Shown here: positions 1 through 9,134 of the stretch, piece by piece
Layout: each line of letters starts with the position of its first letter
Position numbering within the stretch: the first letter of the stretch is position 1
DNA from: CANLBN01 sp965230205
GTDB lineage: Bacteria; Pseudomonadota; Gammaproteobacteria; Pseudomonadales; Cellvibrionaceae
Direction: 5' to 3'
NCBI GenBank assembly: GCA_965230205.1
Contig: OZ245996.1
Coordinates: 2,232,001 to 2,296,000, forward strand
Length of the DNA: 64,000 bases
Notes under the pieces: model-generated
Database searches by the model: none
What the model was told of the DNA's origin: nothing
The model's input: the letters and a program-made list of their open reading frames with translations, nothing else
Program-made: the position numbers and the translations under genes

Positions 1-642
1 ATCTGGGTTACTAAAATTTAAATCGACTTGATCATGACTGAATGTACACCAGACGTATTTTTTTTCACCCCCGCTATTCGTTTCGCGTAACAGTGGTGTT
101 GTTCGTGGTCGTACAACCGCTGATAAATCATCGTCAGGTGATTTAGTGATAAAGAAAGACTTTCCTGGGGCTTCGTCATTCATAAATTGTTGGAACCATT
201 GACTATCTTTAGAGCAATGATTAATAACCAAGTCAGCCATGAGCCGAAAGTCTCGGCTGATAATATCAATATCGTCCCAGTCGCCTAATTGATCATTGAC
301 TGCTTTGTAGTCAATAACAGAAAAGCCATCGTCTGCGCAATAAGGAAAGAAAGGTAAAATATGAACGGTGTTAATGTAACCGTGAAAGTGTTGATGTAAA
401 AAGTGATGCAGTGTTTTTAACGGTGGCTCGTTGTCTTTAATGACTGAGTTGCCATAAGTAATAATGGCGATGTCGTGTTCTGTCCAATGGTTGTGATGTT
501 GGAGAGGCGTAAAACAAAACTCATCAAGACGCATGATATGTATGAGCTTTTTTGCTAACGACTGCGAATCAATATTGTTGTAGATGATATTAAGGTGTTC
601 TTCAACGCGTTCTGTTAATTGGTTTAATGTTACGTTTTGCAT
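1..642 (-). CDS. Glucosylglycerate/sucrose phosphorylase-type GH13 enzyme (3' part outside window)
   Basis: Only the N-terminal 214 residues are inside the window; the gene runs off the left edge. The translation resembles the N-terminus of GH13 subfamily 18 sugar phosphorylases: the TIM-barrel start HILPFFPYCADDGFSVIDY is followed by LMADLVINHCS, and later by VWCTFSHDQVDLNF. Family members cleave sucrose or 2-O-alpha-glucosylglycerate with phosphate, giving glucose 1-phosphate. The upstream genes on the same strand are glucosyl-3-phosphoglycerate synthase, a phosphatase and a glycerate kinase, so glucosylglycerate is the likeliest substrate, releasing D-glycerate. Start ATG at 642 lies 61 bp after the synthase. 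The specificity is an inference from context; sucrose phosphorylase is the alternative. Confidence 0.8.
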   Translation of the reverse strand, partial: MQNVTLNQLTERVEEHLNIIYNNIDSQSLAKKLIHIMRLDEFCFTPLQHHNHWTEHDIAIITYGNSVIKDNEPPLKTLHHFLHQHFHGYINTVHILPFFPYCADDGFSVIDYKAVNDQLGDWDDIDIISRDFRLMADLVINHCSKDSQWFQQFMNDEAPGKSFFITKSPDDDLSAVVRPRTTPLLRETNSGGEKKYVWCTFSHDQVDLNFSNPD

Positions 643-703
643 AGAGTTTTCAATCTAATCTATTAATAAATAATATCTGTGAAATGTAGAAGTGTGTTTA
701 ATA

Positions 704-1930
704 CTATCTATGAAAAAATTCATTGTGATCTTCCTCTACCGCATGACGTAATCTTTCATATATATTCGGTATTGCGCTTACGACACGGTTCCAACTTGGG
801 ATGAAAGGGCTTTCCATTGGGTTATCGATAAATTCTTGGCCGGCTGTCATGATGTTTTTGCAGAACATTTCTACCGCTAGCTCTTCTTTGTGAACATCAA
901 GGTTTAAACCATTAATAATCGCATCATTTTTATAGGTTTCTACAAAGTCTAATGCAATGCGGAAATAGGTCGCTTTGATCGTTCTGAATGTTTCCGGTGT
1001 AAAAATGACGCCTTGTGTGGCAAGCTTGCGGAATAAGGCCTTACTGATGTCGATCGACATTTTAGATAAACCTGCATTTGCGTCATCAATCGAAAGATCC
1101 TGATGTTTGTGGTCATAGGTTTCCGCTATATCAACTTGGCATAAGCGATTGTTTGCAAAGTTTCGATGAACTTCGGAGAGTACGCCAACCTCTAATCCCC
1201 AGTCGCTGGGAATGCGAAGGTCTGAAATGACATCTCGCCTAAAAGAGAACTCTCCTGCTAATGAATAGCGGTAACTATCCATATAATCGAGGTAGGGTGA
1301 TGATCCAATGGTGCGCTTTAATGCTCGCAGTAAAGGCGTTACTAATAAGCGACAAACTCTACCATTCATGGTTTGACCTGCTACACGTGCATAATAACCT
1401 TTGCAGAATTCATAATTAAAATTTGGGTTGGCCACAGGGTAGATAAGGCGTGCCAATAAGCGGCGGTCGTAAGTAAGAATGTCACAGTCATGCAGTGCAA
1501 TTGATTCACTTTTTCCTGATGCAAAAATATAACCCATGCAATACCAGACATTGCGCCCTTTTCCGAGTTCTTTCGGTGCAAGCCCAAGTTCCTGTAACTC
1601 TTTGTCGATAGCTTGTAAACGAGGTCCATCATTCCATAGGACTCGATGGTGTTGTGGTAACTCACCAAAAAAATCTAATGCTTTTTTATATTGCTGTAAA
1701 TCAGCTCTGTCTAAGCCGATAACAATTTCATTGAGGTAAGGGACTTTTTTTAAGTGGCTAATAATATTGGGCAATGCTTCGCCTTCTAATTCTGAATAGA
1801 GAGAAGGTAACAGTAGAGACATTGGGCGTATTTTGGAGAAGCAGACTAATTCGTATTCTAGTTCTTCCAAGCTACGGTTAGAAAGGTCATGTAAGGTTGT
1901 GATAATACCATTTTGATAAAAGTCGGCCAT
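704..1930 (-). CDS. gpgS: Glucosyl-3-phosphoglycerate synthase
   Basis: A 408-residue cytoplasmic glycosyltransferase that looks like family GT81 (GT-A fold). It would transfer glucose from an NDP-glucose to 3-phosphoglycerate, the first step of glucosylglycerate synthesis. Visible support: a nucleotide-binding GKGRN segment near residues 123-127, the metal-binding DCD triad at 148-150 in IALHDCDIL, and a long acceptor-binding C-terminal half with GLEVGVLSEV. Length agrees with bacterial GpgS. It starts 34 bp after the phosphatase stop, in a four-gene minus-strand operon. The mannosyl analogue (mannosyl-3-phosphoglycerate synthase, GT55) is less likely because sequence pattern and length fit GT81 better. 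Confidence 0.83.
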   Translation of the reverse strand: MADFYQNGIITTLHDLSNRSLEELEYELVCFSKIRPMSLLLPSLYSELEGEALPNIISHLKKVPYLNEIVIGLDRADLQQYKKALDFFGELPQHHRVLWNDGPRLQAIDKELQELGLAPKELGKGRNVWYCMGYIFASGKSESIALHDCDILTYDRRLLARLIYPVANPNFNYEFCKGYYARVAGQTMNGRVCRLLVTPLLRALKRTIGSSPYLDYMDSYRYSLAGEFSFRRDVISDLRIPSDWGLEVGVLSEVHRNFANNRLCQVDIAETYDHKHQDLSIDDANAGLSKMSIDISKALFRKLATQGVIFTPETFRTIKATYFRIALDFVETYKNDAIINGLNLDVHKEELAVEMFCKNIMTAGQEFIDNPMESPFIPSWNRVVSAIPNIYERLRHAVEEDHNEFFHR

Positions 1931-1964
1931 TTGTGGCTCCTGTTGATGTTAGTTTTTACGTAGC

Positions 1965-2801
1965 TTAAGAACTATTTGCTTTAAAAATAATATCTTCTAA
2001 GGTTTCTGCCCAGCCAGTTGGGCCAGTATGATTGCTGACGATTTTATGGGGGTGATCAAAAGTAGGTGGGTCATTGACAGGGGAGCGAATCACAATTGCA
2101 ATGTCTGCAGCTTTCAACATGTCTATGTCATTTTTGCCATCACCCAGTGCAATGACTTTGATGTTTTTTTTATATTCCTGTTGATAATGATTTGCTAACC
2201 ATTTTGTTGCGTTTCCTTTATTGGTGTTGCCCATTAAATGGATAAAGCGACCGCCTTCCGTGTAGTGTATTTTTTGAGTTTGAATATACTGTAGAAACTC
2301 TTCTCGCTGTTCAGCTGTTCCTAACCATTGAAGGGGTTCCGTATAGTGTCTATCCATCGAGAGTGCAGCTTCCGCACTGGATAGGCCGGTTATTTTGACG
2401 ATGTCGCTTATTTTTGATTGGTGGTAACTGCGATACCGTGATTTTATCTTTGATGGAAGCCTGTTAAGCTGACTGGTAATTTGATCTCTCGAGCTACCAA
2501 TAATCACTTCCCAAAAATGTCCTCTTAACCTTGCCTCCTTGATATGTGTCGAAAAGTAATGCTCGGGAACCATAATGGCCGAGCCATTTTCGACAATAAA
2601 AGGGTGTTTGTTCTGTAGTGATAACCGTAGCTGTTCGATTTCCCTGGTTGTTTTACTGCTATTGATCACAACGGGTATTTTGTGTTGTTTTAGTGCCTTT
2701 AATGTTTTTTTTGCTGCTTCAAAGCTATAGGTATGATGGTCCAATAAGGTTCCATCGAGGTCGGTGACGATTAACCAATCAGCTGGCTCACTGTTGATCA
2801 T
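1965..2801 (-). CDS. Mannosyl/glucosyl-3-phosphoglycerate phosphatase family protein (HAD IIB)
   Basis: A 278-residue HAD hydrolase of the mannosyl-3-phosphoglycerate phosphatase type (the YedP/MpgP group). The nucleophile motif DLDGTLLD covers residues 14-21, with Asp14 as nucleophile and Asp16 as general acid. The motif II threonine/serine region is VVINSSKT, and the Mg-binding motif GDGKNDIDML begins near residue 220. In this operon it most likely dephosphorylates glucosyl-3-phosphoglycerate to glucosylglycerate. The start overlaps the end of the upstream glycerate kinase by 14 nt, which suggests translational coupling. The exact sugar, glucosyl or mannosyl, cannot be told from sequence alone; the neighbouring synthase argues for glucosyl. 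Confidence 0.82.
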   Translation of the reverse strand: MINSEPADWLIVTDLDGTLLDHHTYSFEAAKKTLKALKQHKIPVVINSSKTTREIEQLRLSLQNKHPFIVENGSAIMVPEHYFSTHIKEARLRGHFWEVIIGSSRDQITSQLNRLPSKIKSRYRSYHQSKISDIVKITGLSSAEAALSMDRHYTEPLQWLGTAEQREEFLQYIQTQKIHYTEGGRFIHLMGNTNKGNATKWLANHYQQEYKKNIKVIALGDGKNDIDMLKAADIAIVIRSPVNDPPTFDHPHKIVSNHTGPTGWAETLEDIIFKANSS

Positions 2802-3714
2802 TGTCTTCTCTTTTTATGATTTGATGTTCGGTATTTAAGTGGAAGATGACATCAGCTTTTTGGGGCAGGGTAGTTAGCATGTGCTCTGTTAACCTCTGGT
2901 AGTGTTGAATAAATCGTTGTAGTGCACTCTCATTCATAATCCCGCTCATAGCACCAGCATCTTTATCTTGATTGGATTGTGACATTTGCAGTTTATCTTC
3001 TTGCTTTTTGCGCCAATCATAGACACATTCGAAACTTGGGGCTTTGAGCATAATTAATTGATTAAATTTTTCAAATATAGGGCTGTATTTTTCCTTGATA
3101 GCTTTGTTAATAGTATTGCGCCAAATGGCTTGAATATCTTCTTCTATTTCTAGTGTGTTAGTGGGAGTATATAACTCATTACCAGGTTGTGGTGTTACAC
3201 CGACACACCAACCTTCTAAGATGATAATGTCCACAGGCCCTTCTATTGAATCCCAATTGATTTCAGGGAATCGGTCGTCAACGGCTTTATTAAATCGAGG
3301 TATTTTAATATTGCCGGAAGTGTGAAGCAGCTGCTGTAATGTGCGGTTTAACAGTTCAGTGTCATGAGTGCCTGGAACGCCTCGCGTTGCAAATAATGGG
3401 TGAACCTCCTCTGCAAGTTGTTGGCGTTGTGATTTTTTATAGTAGAAATCATCAATGGAAAGGTTAGCTACTTTTTTTCCTTGGATATCAGTTAATACTT
3501 GGGTTATTAATGCGGCAATTGTTGACTTCCCGCTACCTTGGCATCCATTAATTCCCACAAGCAAGGTTCCTTGCGTGGTGCTTTCTTCAGCTAGCTCTTT
3601 GGCGAGGGGTAAAAAGTATTGAGTGGCTAATGTTCGATAATGATTTGGTAATCGTTGAGTTATACAGAAATTGTCTAGTAATTTTGTTTCGGCGTCTGTG
3701 CAAGAAGAAGGCAT
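2788..3714 (-). CDS. D-glycerate 3-kinase, plant GLYK-like P-loop kinase
   Basis: A 308-residue P-loop kinase. The Walker A motif GINGCQGSGKST lies at residues 54-65. It is followed by SIDDFYYKKSQRQ and RGVPGTHDTELL, both typical of the GLYK/uridine-kinase-like group, and later by IIILEGWCVGV. Family members phosphorylate D-glycerate to 3-phosphoglycerate. Here that product is the acceptor for the glucosyl-3-phosphoglycerate synthase downstream, and the substrate D-glycerate is the product of the terminal phosphorylase, so the enzyme closes a recycling loop. It is the first gene of the minus-strand operon and diverges from murJ across 125 bp. Substrate is inferred from family and context. Confidence 0.82.
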   Translation of the reverse strand: MPSSCTDAETKLLDNFCITQRLPNHYRTLATQYFLPLAKELAEESTTQGTLLVGINGCQGSGKSTIAALITQVLTDIQGKKVANLSIDDFYYKKSQRQQLAEEVHPLFATRGVPGTHDTELLNRTLQQLLHTSGNIKIPRFNKAVDDRFPEINWDSIEGPVDIIILEGWCVGVTPQPGNELYTPTNTLEIEEDIQAIWRNTINKAIKEKYSPIFEKFNQLIMLKAPSFECVYDWRKKQEDKLQMSQSNQDKDAGAMSGIMNESALQRFIQHYQRLTEHMLTTLPQKADVIFHLNTEHQIIKREDNDQQ

Positions 3715-3839
3715 TTAAATAATAGTCTCTAATTTCTATGTATATTGATGGTAAAGCAAATAGTATGCAAGGTTCCGCAGTTGTTCTATATCCAGTACAC
3801 TCGCGCCCTTGATTATATGAAATTATTTGAGCGATACCC

Positions 3840-5432
3840 GTGGAAAAACCCGTAGATAAGACTAAAAATATTACTAAAAAGGGTAATTTGCTTCGATCAG
3901 GGCTGATTGTTAGCACAATGACCTTGCTTTCTAGGGTGTTAGGTTTGGTGCGTGATGTTGTTTTTGCGCACATTATTGGTGCGCAGGCAGGGGCTGATGC
4001 ATTTTTTGTTGCGTTCAAGATACCTAATTTTTTGCGTCGTTTATTTGCAGAAGGCGCCTTTGCTCAAGCTTTTGTTCCAGTACTTTCTGAGTACCGAGAA
4101 AAAGGTACCCGTGAAGCCGTTCAGGGCTTAATTGACCGGGTTTGTGGTTGTCTAGGTATCACTCTGCTAGGTCTTACGCTATTAGTTATGGTGGGTGCGC
4201 CTGTTGTAACCACTGTATTTGCTCCTGGTTTCTGGAGTGACCCTTATAAGTTTGATCTGGCTCAGCAAATGCTGAGGGTAACATTTCCCTACTTGTTGCT
4301 GATTTCTTTGACAGGCTTTGCTGGGGCTATTCTTAATAGTTATGATCGTTTTGCTGCTCCGGCATTTACGCCGGTTCTATTAAATATCTGCCTGATTAGT
4401 GCGGCTGTCTGGGTAAGCCCTTATTTTGACCCCCCGGTTATTGCATTAGCATGGGGCGTGTTGATTGCAGGAATGGTTCAGTTGGCGTTCCAAATCCCTT
4501 TCTTGTGGAAGTTACGCTTATTGCCAAAACCCAAAGTCGATTTTAAGGATGATGGTGTTAAGCGTGTCTTGTTGCTCATGGCGCCGGCTATCTTTGGCGT
4601 TTCTGTTTCTCAAATTAACTTATTGCTAGATACCGTGCTAGCCTCCTTTTTACCGACAGGTAGTATTTCCTGGTTGTATTACTCTGACCGCCTTGTTGAG
4701 TTGCCTCTGGGGGTAATTGCAATTGCGATTGGGACGGTTATTTTGCCAAGTCTGTCCCGTCAGCATGTAGCTGATGATACGACACAATTTAGTTCAACGA
4801 TGGATTGGGCTCTGCGCTGGATATTACTCATTGCGTTGCCAGCAGCAATTGCGTTAATGATTTTATCGCAGCCTATATTAAGTACGCTTTTTGAGTATGG
4901 TAAAACTGCTTCAGCGGATATAGCCATGTCATCATTAAGCCTTAAGGCTTATTCGTTTGGCTTGTTAGCCTTTATGCTCATTAAGGTGTTGGCACCGGGA
5001 TATTTTTCTCGGCAGGATACTAAAACCCCCGTCAAAATTGGCATTATCGCCATGGCTGTCAATATGTTGTTTAACCTCTTATTGGTCATCCCATTCCATT
5101 TTTTTTGGCAAATTGGCCATGTGGGTTTAGCCTTAGCGACCTCGCTCTCTGCATTTTTAAATGCTGGTTTACTTTATAGGGGGTTAAGGAAGGGGAATAT
5201 TTACAACCCAGTTGCTGGCTGGAAACTATATTTTGTGCGCTTATTATTGGCTAATACGACCATGATTGCTGTGCTGCTATTGGGGCTTAATTATTTTAAT
5301 GATTGGTCTTTATTAACGGCTTGGCAGAGAATTGCTTACACCGGGGCTATTTGTGCCGCAGGATTAGTCGCATATGTGCTGTCGTTATTGTTCTTAGGCT
5401 TGAGGCTGAAAGATATACAGCATAAGCCATGA
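3840..5432 (+). CDS. murJ: Lipid II flippase MurJ
   Basis: A 530-residue polytopic inner-membrane protein of the MATE-like MOP superfamily that moves lipid II to the periplasmic face for peptidoglycan synthesis. The N-terminus carries the family signature SRVLGLVRDVVFAHIIGA, followed by ADAFFVAFKIPNFLRRLFAE with its conserved arginines. About 14 hydrophobic segments follow, which is the normal number and length. Translation probably begins at GTG 3840; no upstream in-frame ATG is available. In pseudomonads murJ is usually next to ribF, but here about 8.7 kb of accessory genes lies between them. It diverges from the glucosylglycerate operon. Confidence 0.95.
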   Translation: MEKPVDKTKNITKKGNLLRSGLIVSTMTLLSRVLGLVRDVVFAHIIGAQAGADAFFVAFKIPNFLRRLFAEGAFAQAFVPVLSEYREKGTREAVQGLIDRVCGCLGITLLGLTLLVMVGAPVVTTVFAPGFWSDPYKFDLAQQMLRVTFPYLLLISLTGFAGAILNSYDRFAAPAFTPVLLNICLISAAVWVSPYFDPPVIALAWGVLIAGMVQLAFQIPFLWKLRLLPKPKVDFKDDGVKRVLLLMAPAIFGVSVSQINLLLDTVLASFLPTGSISWLYYSDRLVELPLGVIAIAIGTVILPSLSRQHVADDTTQFSSTMDWALRWILLIALPAAIALMILSQPILSTLFEYGKTASADIAMSSLSLKAYSFGLLAFMLIKVLAPGYFSRQDTKTPVKIGIIAMAVNMLFNLLLVIPFHFFWQIGHVGLALATSLSAFLNAGLLYRGLRKGNIYNPVAGWKLYFVRLLLANTTMIAVLLLGLNYFNDWSLLTAWQRIAYTGAICAAGLVAYVLSLLFLGLRLKDIQHKP

Positions 5433-5564
5433 TGAGCTTGTATTATTTTCTTAACTTTTATCATTAAAAATACATTCTATGCGATCGGCTTATGGTTATT
5501 GTGAGCTTAATCGTTATATGTTGTTTTTGTATACATATCGTTTATAGAGTTGTGAATATAACCA

Positions 5565-6863
5565 ATGGATGCAGCAAATCAAACTTATGGTAAGAGTACC
5601 GAGCCCGCCTTTAGTGATGCGTTTAAGGTGTGGGGGCGTATTGGTGTACTTTCTTTTGGTGGGCCTGCCGCTCAAATAGCACTAATGCACCGGGAAATTG
5701 TTGAAGAGAAAGGCTGGGTTACTGAAAAACAATATTTGAATGCGTTGAGTTTTTGTATGTTGTTGCCGGGACCCGAAGCCATGCAGTTAGCAACTTATGT
5801 GGGTTGGCGTATCCATGGTGTGTGGGGTGGCTTGCTAGCTGGTTTGTTGTTTGTGCTGCCGGGTGCTTTTGTTGTGCTTGCCTTAGCTGCTATCTATTCT
5901 TTGTTTGGTGATGTCAGTCTGTTAGATGCTTTGTTTGTGGGCATTAAAGCCACAGTGATTGCCATTGTTTTGCAGGCCTTGTCTCGTATTTCTCAAAAAG
6001 CTTTAGTGAGGCCATTGTATTGGTGTGTGGCCTGTTGTGCTTTTGTTGGTATTTTCTTCCTCAATATACCCTACCCTTATATTGTTATTGTGGCAGCATT
6101 CATTGGCTTTTACTCTGTTGATAAGAATGGCTCAAAGGATGTAGATCCCGCAATTAAACATAATCATTCCATCTTTAAAACCTTGTCTACCGCTATTCTA
6201 TGGTTGGTTATTTGGTGGACACCCTTATTACTTGTTTCTATTGTATTTCCTGGTGGTGTTCTTGCCGATATAGGGATGTTTTTTTCAAAATTAGCGGTTG
6301 TTACCTTTGGTGGTGCTTATGCGGTATTGTCTTATATGGCTCAAGATGTGGTGAGTCACTATGGATGGCTTACTGCAACTGAAATGATTGATGGGTTGGG
6401 GTTGGCAGAAACTACTCCGGGCCCACTTATTTTGGTAACAGAGTTTGTTGGCTTTATTGCCGCGTACAATGGTAGCTTTTGGATGGGGTTTGCTGGCGCT
6501 GCTATTGCTTTATGGGCTACATTTGCCCCTTGTTTTTTATGGATTTTTGTTGGTGCGCCTTATATTGACTGGATTGCAGGTCAACCAAGGTTAAAGAGTG
6601 CTTTATCTGCAATCACTGCGGCTGTAGTGGGGGTAATATTGAACCTAAGCATTTGGTTTGCCTTGCATGTTGTTTTCCAAAGTGTACAGCTTAAAGAGTA
6701 TGGCTGGTTTGTTATATGGTTGCCAGAAATGGCTTTTATCGATTGGAGGGCTGTTATCCTTATGATGTTTAGCGCCACCTTATTGTTTAAATTGCGTTGG
6801 GGTGTAGTGCAAACTTTACTCATTACTTCTTTGTTAGGTGCTGCATTTATCGTATTAACATAA
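5565..6863 (+). CDS. chrA: Chromate transporter ChrA (two-domain)
   Basis: A 432-residue membrane protein of the CHR family, long form with two homologous halves. Each half begins with an FGG motif: LSFGGPAAQIALMHREIV near residue 30, and VTFGGAYAVLSYMAQDVV around residue 246. The first half also has LLPGPEAMQLATYVGW and the second AETTPGPLILVTEFVGF, both characteristic. About ten hydrophobic segments are visible. Family members export chromate, and some may handle other oxyanions. It stands alone, 132 bp after murJ and 200 bp before the next gene, so an independent promoter is likely. Whether chromate is the true substrate here cannot be seen. Confidence 0.92.
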   Translation: MDAANQTYGKSTEPAFSDAFKVWGRIGVLSFGGPAAQIALMHREIVEEKGWVTEKQYLNALSFCMLLPGPEAMQLATYVGWRIHGVWGGLLAGLLFVLPGAFVVLALAAIYSLFGDVSLLDALFVGIKATVIAIVLQALSRISQKALVRPLYWCVACCAFVGIFFLNIPYPYIVIVAAFIGFYSVDKNGSKDVDPAIKHNHSIFKTLSTAILWLVIWWTPLLLVSIVFPGGVLADIGMFFSKLAVVTFGGAYAVLSYMAQDVVSHYGWLTATEMIDGLGLAETTPGPLILVTEFVGFIAAYNGSFWMGFAGAAIALWATFAPCFLWIFVGAPYIDWIAGQPRLKSALSAITAAVVGVILNLSIWFALHVVFQSVQLKEYGWFVIWLPEMAFIDWRAVILMMFSATLLFKLRWGVVQTLLITSLLGAAFIVLT

Positions 6864-7063
6864 ATAATTATTGATGGCGTCGTTATTCTCTTGAGCTGCT
6901 TCTCTTGCATATGTCACGGTTGTCTCGATATCGAGTCTCTTATATAAATCAATAAAAACATATTTATTTCATTATTTTTTAAATCTTTGCATCCAAAGCT
7001 TCTCTTTGTTTCGTCTTAAGTAATGTAAGTCAATTAATTTAATCATTATTTAGGAGAAACACA

Positions 7064-7480
7064 GTGAAAACTTTTATTAAAATTGCGTTAATTATCAGTG
7101 CTGTTACTTGCATGTCAGGTTATGTCTTTGCAGGAGGTGGCGATATATTGACCGATAAGGCAGGTATGACTCTATATACTTTTGATAAAGATAAAGCGGG
7201 TGAGTCTGTGTGTTATGGTGCTTGTGCGGAAAAATGGCCACCTTTTATTGCCGGAGAATATGCAAAAGCGAAGAAAGGCTGGGGAATTATTTCGCGTAAA
7301 GATGGATCAAAGCAGTGGACATATAACGATCAGCCTTTATATACCTGGGTAGGTGATACCAAGGTGGGTGATACTACTGGCGATGGTGTGAAAGGTGTGT
7401 GGCATGTAGCGAAAAAAGCTAAAGTTAAATCTGCTAGCTACAGTCAATCAAGTTATTCTTCATACTCCTCTGATTATTAA
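7064..7480 (+). CDS. Secreted protein with PF03640-type (COG4315) repeats
   Basis: A 138-residue exported protein. The N-terminus is a signal peptide ending near GYVFA at about residue 23; no good lipobox is present. The mature part has the two-part pattern of the 'secreted repeat of unknown function' family. Repeat one has GMTLYTFDKDKAGESVCYG and ACAEKWPPF. Repeat two has DGSKQWTYNDQPLYTWVGD followed by GVWHV. The C-terminal tail is rich in Ser and Tyr. The start is GTG 7064, supported by a TAGGAG box eight bases upstream. A hairpin terminator follows at 7559-7590. Function in this family is unknown; members often sit beside ECF sigma factors, as here. Confidence 0.82.
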   Translation: MKTFIKIALIISAVTCMSGYVFAGGGDILTDKAGMTLYTFDKDKAGESVCYGACAEKWPPFIAGEYAKAKKGWGIISRKDGSKQWTYNDQPLYTWVGDTKVGDTTGDGVKGVWHVAKKAKVKSASYSQSSYSSYSSDY

Positions 7481-7558
7481 TGAGTAATACTATTGCAGGC
7501 AGGTTGATGGCTACATTTTGTGAAGAGCTTTTAATTGTTTGTTAACAATAGGTTTTCA

Positions 7559-7590
7559 ATAAAAGATGAGTGTTAGTGCTCATCTTTTAT
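7559..7590 (+). terminator. Hairpin terminator after the PF03640-type gene
   Basis: A 12-bp perfect inverted repeat (ATAAAAGATGAG paired with CTCATCTTTTAT) with an 8-nt loop. It lies about 80 bp after the secreted-protein stop and before the sigma-factor gene. Each arm ends in an A or T run, so it could work in either direction. Confidence 0.55.
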
Positions 7591-7675
7591 GGTTAACACC
7601 TGATGAAATGCAGCAGCTAAACACGTTATGATGTAGCATTCTCTTCATGTTTTTGCAGCTTTTATAGGAGCCTTT

Positions 7676-8218
7676 GTGGCAGATACTGACGACTGGATTA
7701 ATCAGATTAATATACTTCTCTATCGTATTCAGCAAAAGGATAGGTTGGCGTTGAAAGAGCTTTATAGTTCTGCCGGTGGTAAATTGCTTGCCATTATTGT
7801 GCGTATTGTTAAGGATCGAGTAGAAGCTGAAGATACGTTGCAAGAGGTGTTTATTAAGGTATGGGAGCAGTCAAATAAATATAGTGGTCGAGGCAGTGCT
7901 TGGGGTTGGTTATGTGTATTGGCTCGTCATTCAGCATTGGATCGTTTGCGGAATTTGAGTGCACATCCCCATGCCTCTATTCACGATGATGATGAGTGGT
8001 TGGAAGGATTGTTTGAAGCGGATAGTGCATCAACAACCCATTCTATAAATCGTTGTCTCGGTCATTTAAAAGAGCAGACGCGTAAAAGTATATTGATGTC
8101 CTTTGTTTATGGTCATAGCCATGGGGAGGTGTCAAGTGAGTTATCAGTTCCTTTGGGGACGGTTAAGGCTTGGATTCGTCGTGGTTTGCAGGAGTTGAAA
8201 CAATGTCTGGCAGTTTAA
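7676..8218 (+). CDS. ECF-type RNA polymerase sigma factor
   Basis: A 180-residue sigma-70 family protein with only regions 2 and 4. Region 2 includes DRVEAEDTLQEVFIKVWEQ, followed by GSAWGWLCVLARHSALDRLR. Region 4 at the C-terminus has LMSFVYGHSHGEVSSELSV and LGTVKAWIRRGLQELK, a typical helix-turn-helix. The start GTG 7676 has an ATAGGAG box upstream. The next gene is a membrane anti-sigma factor whose start overlaps by 16 nt, the standard arrangement for a SigK/RskA-type pair. Targets probably include neighbouring genes such as cytochrome b561 and yceI, but no matched promoter motif was established. Confidence 0.93.
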   Translation: MADTDDWINQINILLYRIQQKDRLALKELYSSAGGKLLAIIVRIVKDRVEAEDTLQEVFIKVWEQSNKYSGRGSAWGWLCVLARHSALDRLRNLSAHPHASIHDDDEWLEGLFEADSASTTHSINRCLGHLKEQTRKSILMSFVYGHSHGEVSSELSVPLGTVKAWIRRGLQELKQCLAV

Positions 8219-8964
8219 GGTATCGAAATGAGGTGATATGTGATCACCTGGCTAGTCAGTATGTTGCTGGTGCAATGACTTTTCGGGTAAGAGCTAGAAT
8301 GGAATCACTGCTGACGACGACGCCTGAGCTGGATAGGGCTGTTGCTTTTTGGGGGGATCAGTTTTCTACTTTGCATGAACAACTGCCTGCCGAAGTGCCT
8401 GGAAACAAGACTTGGGAACAAATTGATAAAAAGATATCAATCCTTGAGGCTGATGCTGGAAAAGAGCCTGTCTCTGGTAGTTGGTGGCATAGCTTGTTGT
8501 TGTGGCGAGTAACAGGAGTAGGCGGTATGGTGATGTCGTGCGTGTTGGCGATGTTCTTATTGCTTCCTTCTATGTCTCCCTCCCCTCAGGTCACTGGTGG
8601 TGCTAATTATGTGGCTACAATGTCTGCGCACAATATCGATAATGCCGAGATTCAGTTTGTCATTAGCGCCTATAAGAAGCAGGGTGATATCCCGTCTAGA
8701 TTACATGTACAGTGGTCTCAGGAGCACATAAGCAAGAAGGGTGAGCGACCATTACACCTTTGGGCTGAAGACAAGGATTCAGGTGAAATGGTGTATATTG
8801 GTTTGCAGCCACCTCAAGAACAGGGTTGGGATTTAAATAAACCCAGTTGGCTGGCCGTGGCCAATAGTAGTCGTTTGTTGATGACTTCTAACAGTAATGT
8901 TCCCGATGCTTTAAATACAATCTTTTCAGGGCCTTGTGTGCAGTTAACTGCTTGGAAAAGCTAA
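8203..8964 (+). CDS. Anti-sigma factor, RskA/ChrR-like, single-pass membrane protein
   Basis: A 253-residue partner of the upstream ECF sigma factor. The cytoplasmic N-terminus (CDHLASQYVAGAMTFRVRAR) resembles the anti-sigma domain of RskA proteins. A membrane segment (GVGGMVMSCVLAMFLLLPSM) follows near residue 110. The periplasmic domain ends with PLHLWAEDKDSGEMVYIGL and WLAVANSSRLLMTS, typical of the RskA C-terminal domain. I chose ATG 8203 rather than an in-frame upstream start at 8170 because AGGAG at 8190-8194 sits eight bases before 8203, and this gives a 16-nt overlap with the sigma gene. Release of the sigma factor by regulated proteolysis is known for relatives and is inferred here. 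Confidence 0.85.
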   Translation: MSGSLRYRNEVICDHLASQYVAGAMTFRVRARMESLLTTTPELDRAVAFWGDQFSTLHEQLPAEVPGNKTWEQIDKKISILEADAGKEPVSGSWWHSLLLWRVTGVGGMVMSCVLAMFLLLPSMSPSPQVTGGANYVATMSAHNIDNAEIQFVISAYKKQGDIPSRLHVQWSQEHISKKGERPLHLWAEDKDSGEMVYIGLQPPQEQGWDLNKPSWLAVANSSRLLMTSNSNVPDALNTIFSGPCVQLTAWKS

Positions 8965-9134
8965 TTTCTAAGTAGTATGAGCAACATGGAATTTTACTGC
9001 TTGAGATAAGTAGTGATCAATTATGAAGTTAAATGGTTTAAATGTGACTTTGTTACCATGTAATTTTCTCATAAATTGAACTATTTAATTTTATAATTCC
9101 CTAATGAACAGGGTAGTTTTATCAGAATAAAGTT

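Noticed and set aside
3587..4018. Minus-strand open frame across the glycerate kinase/murJ junction
   Set aside because: It overlaps two well-supported genes and their divergent promoter region, and shows no domain.
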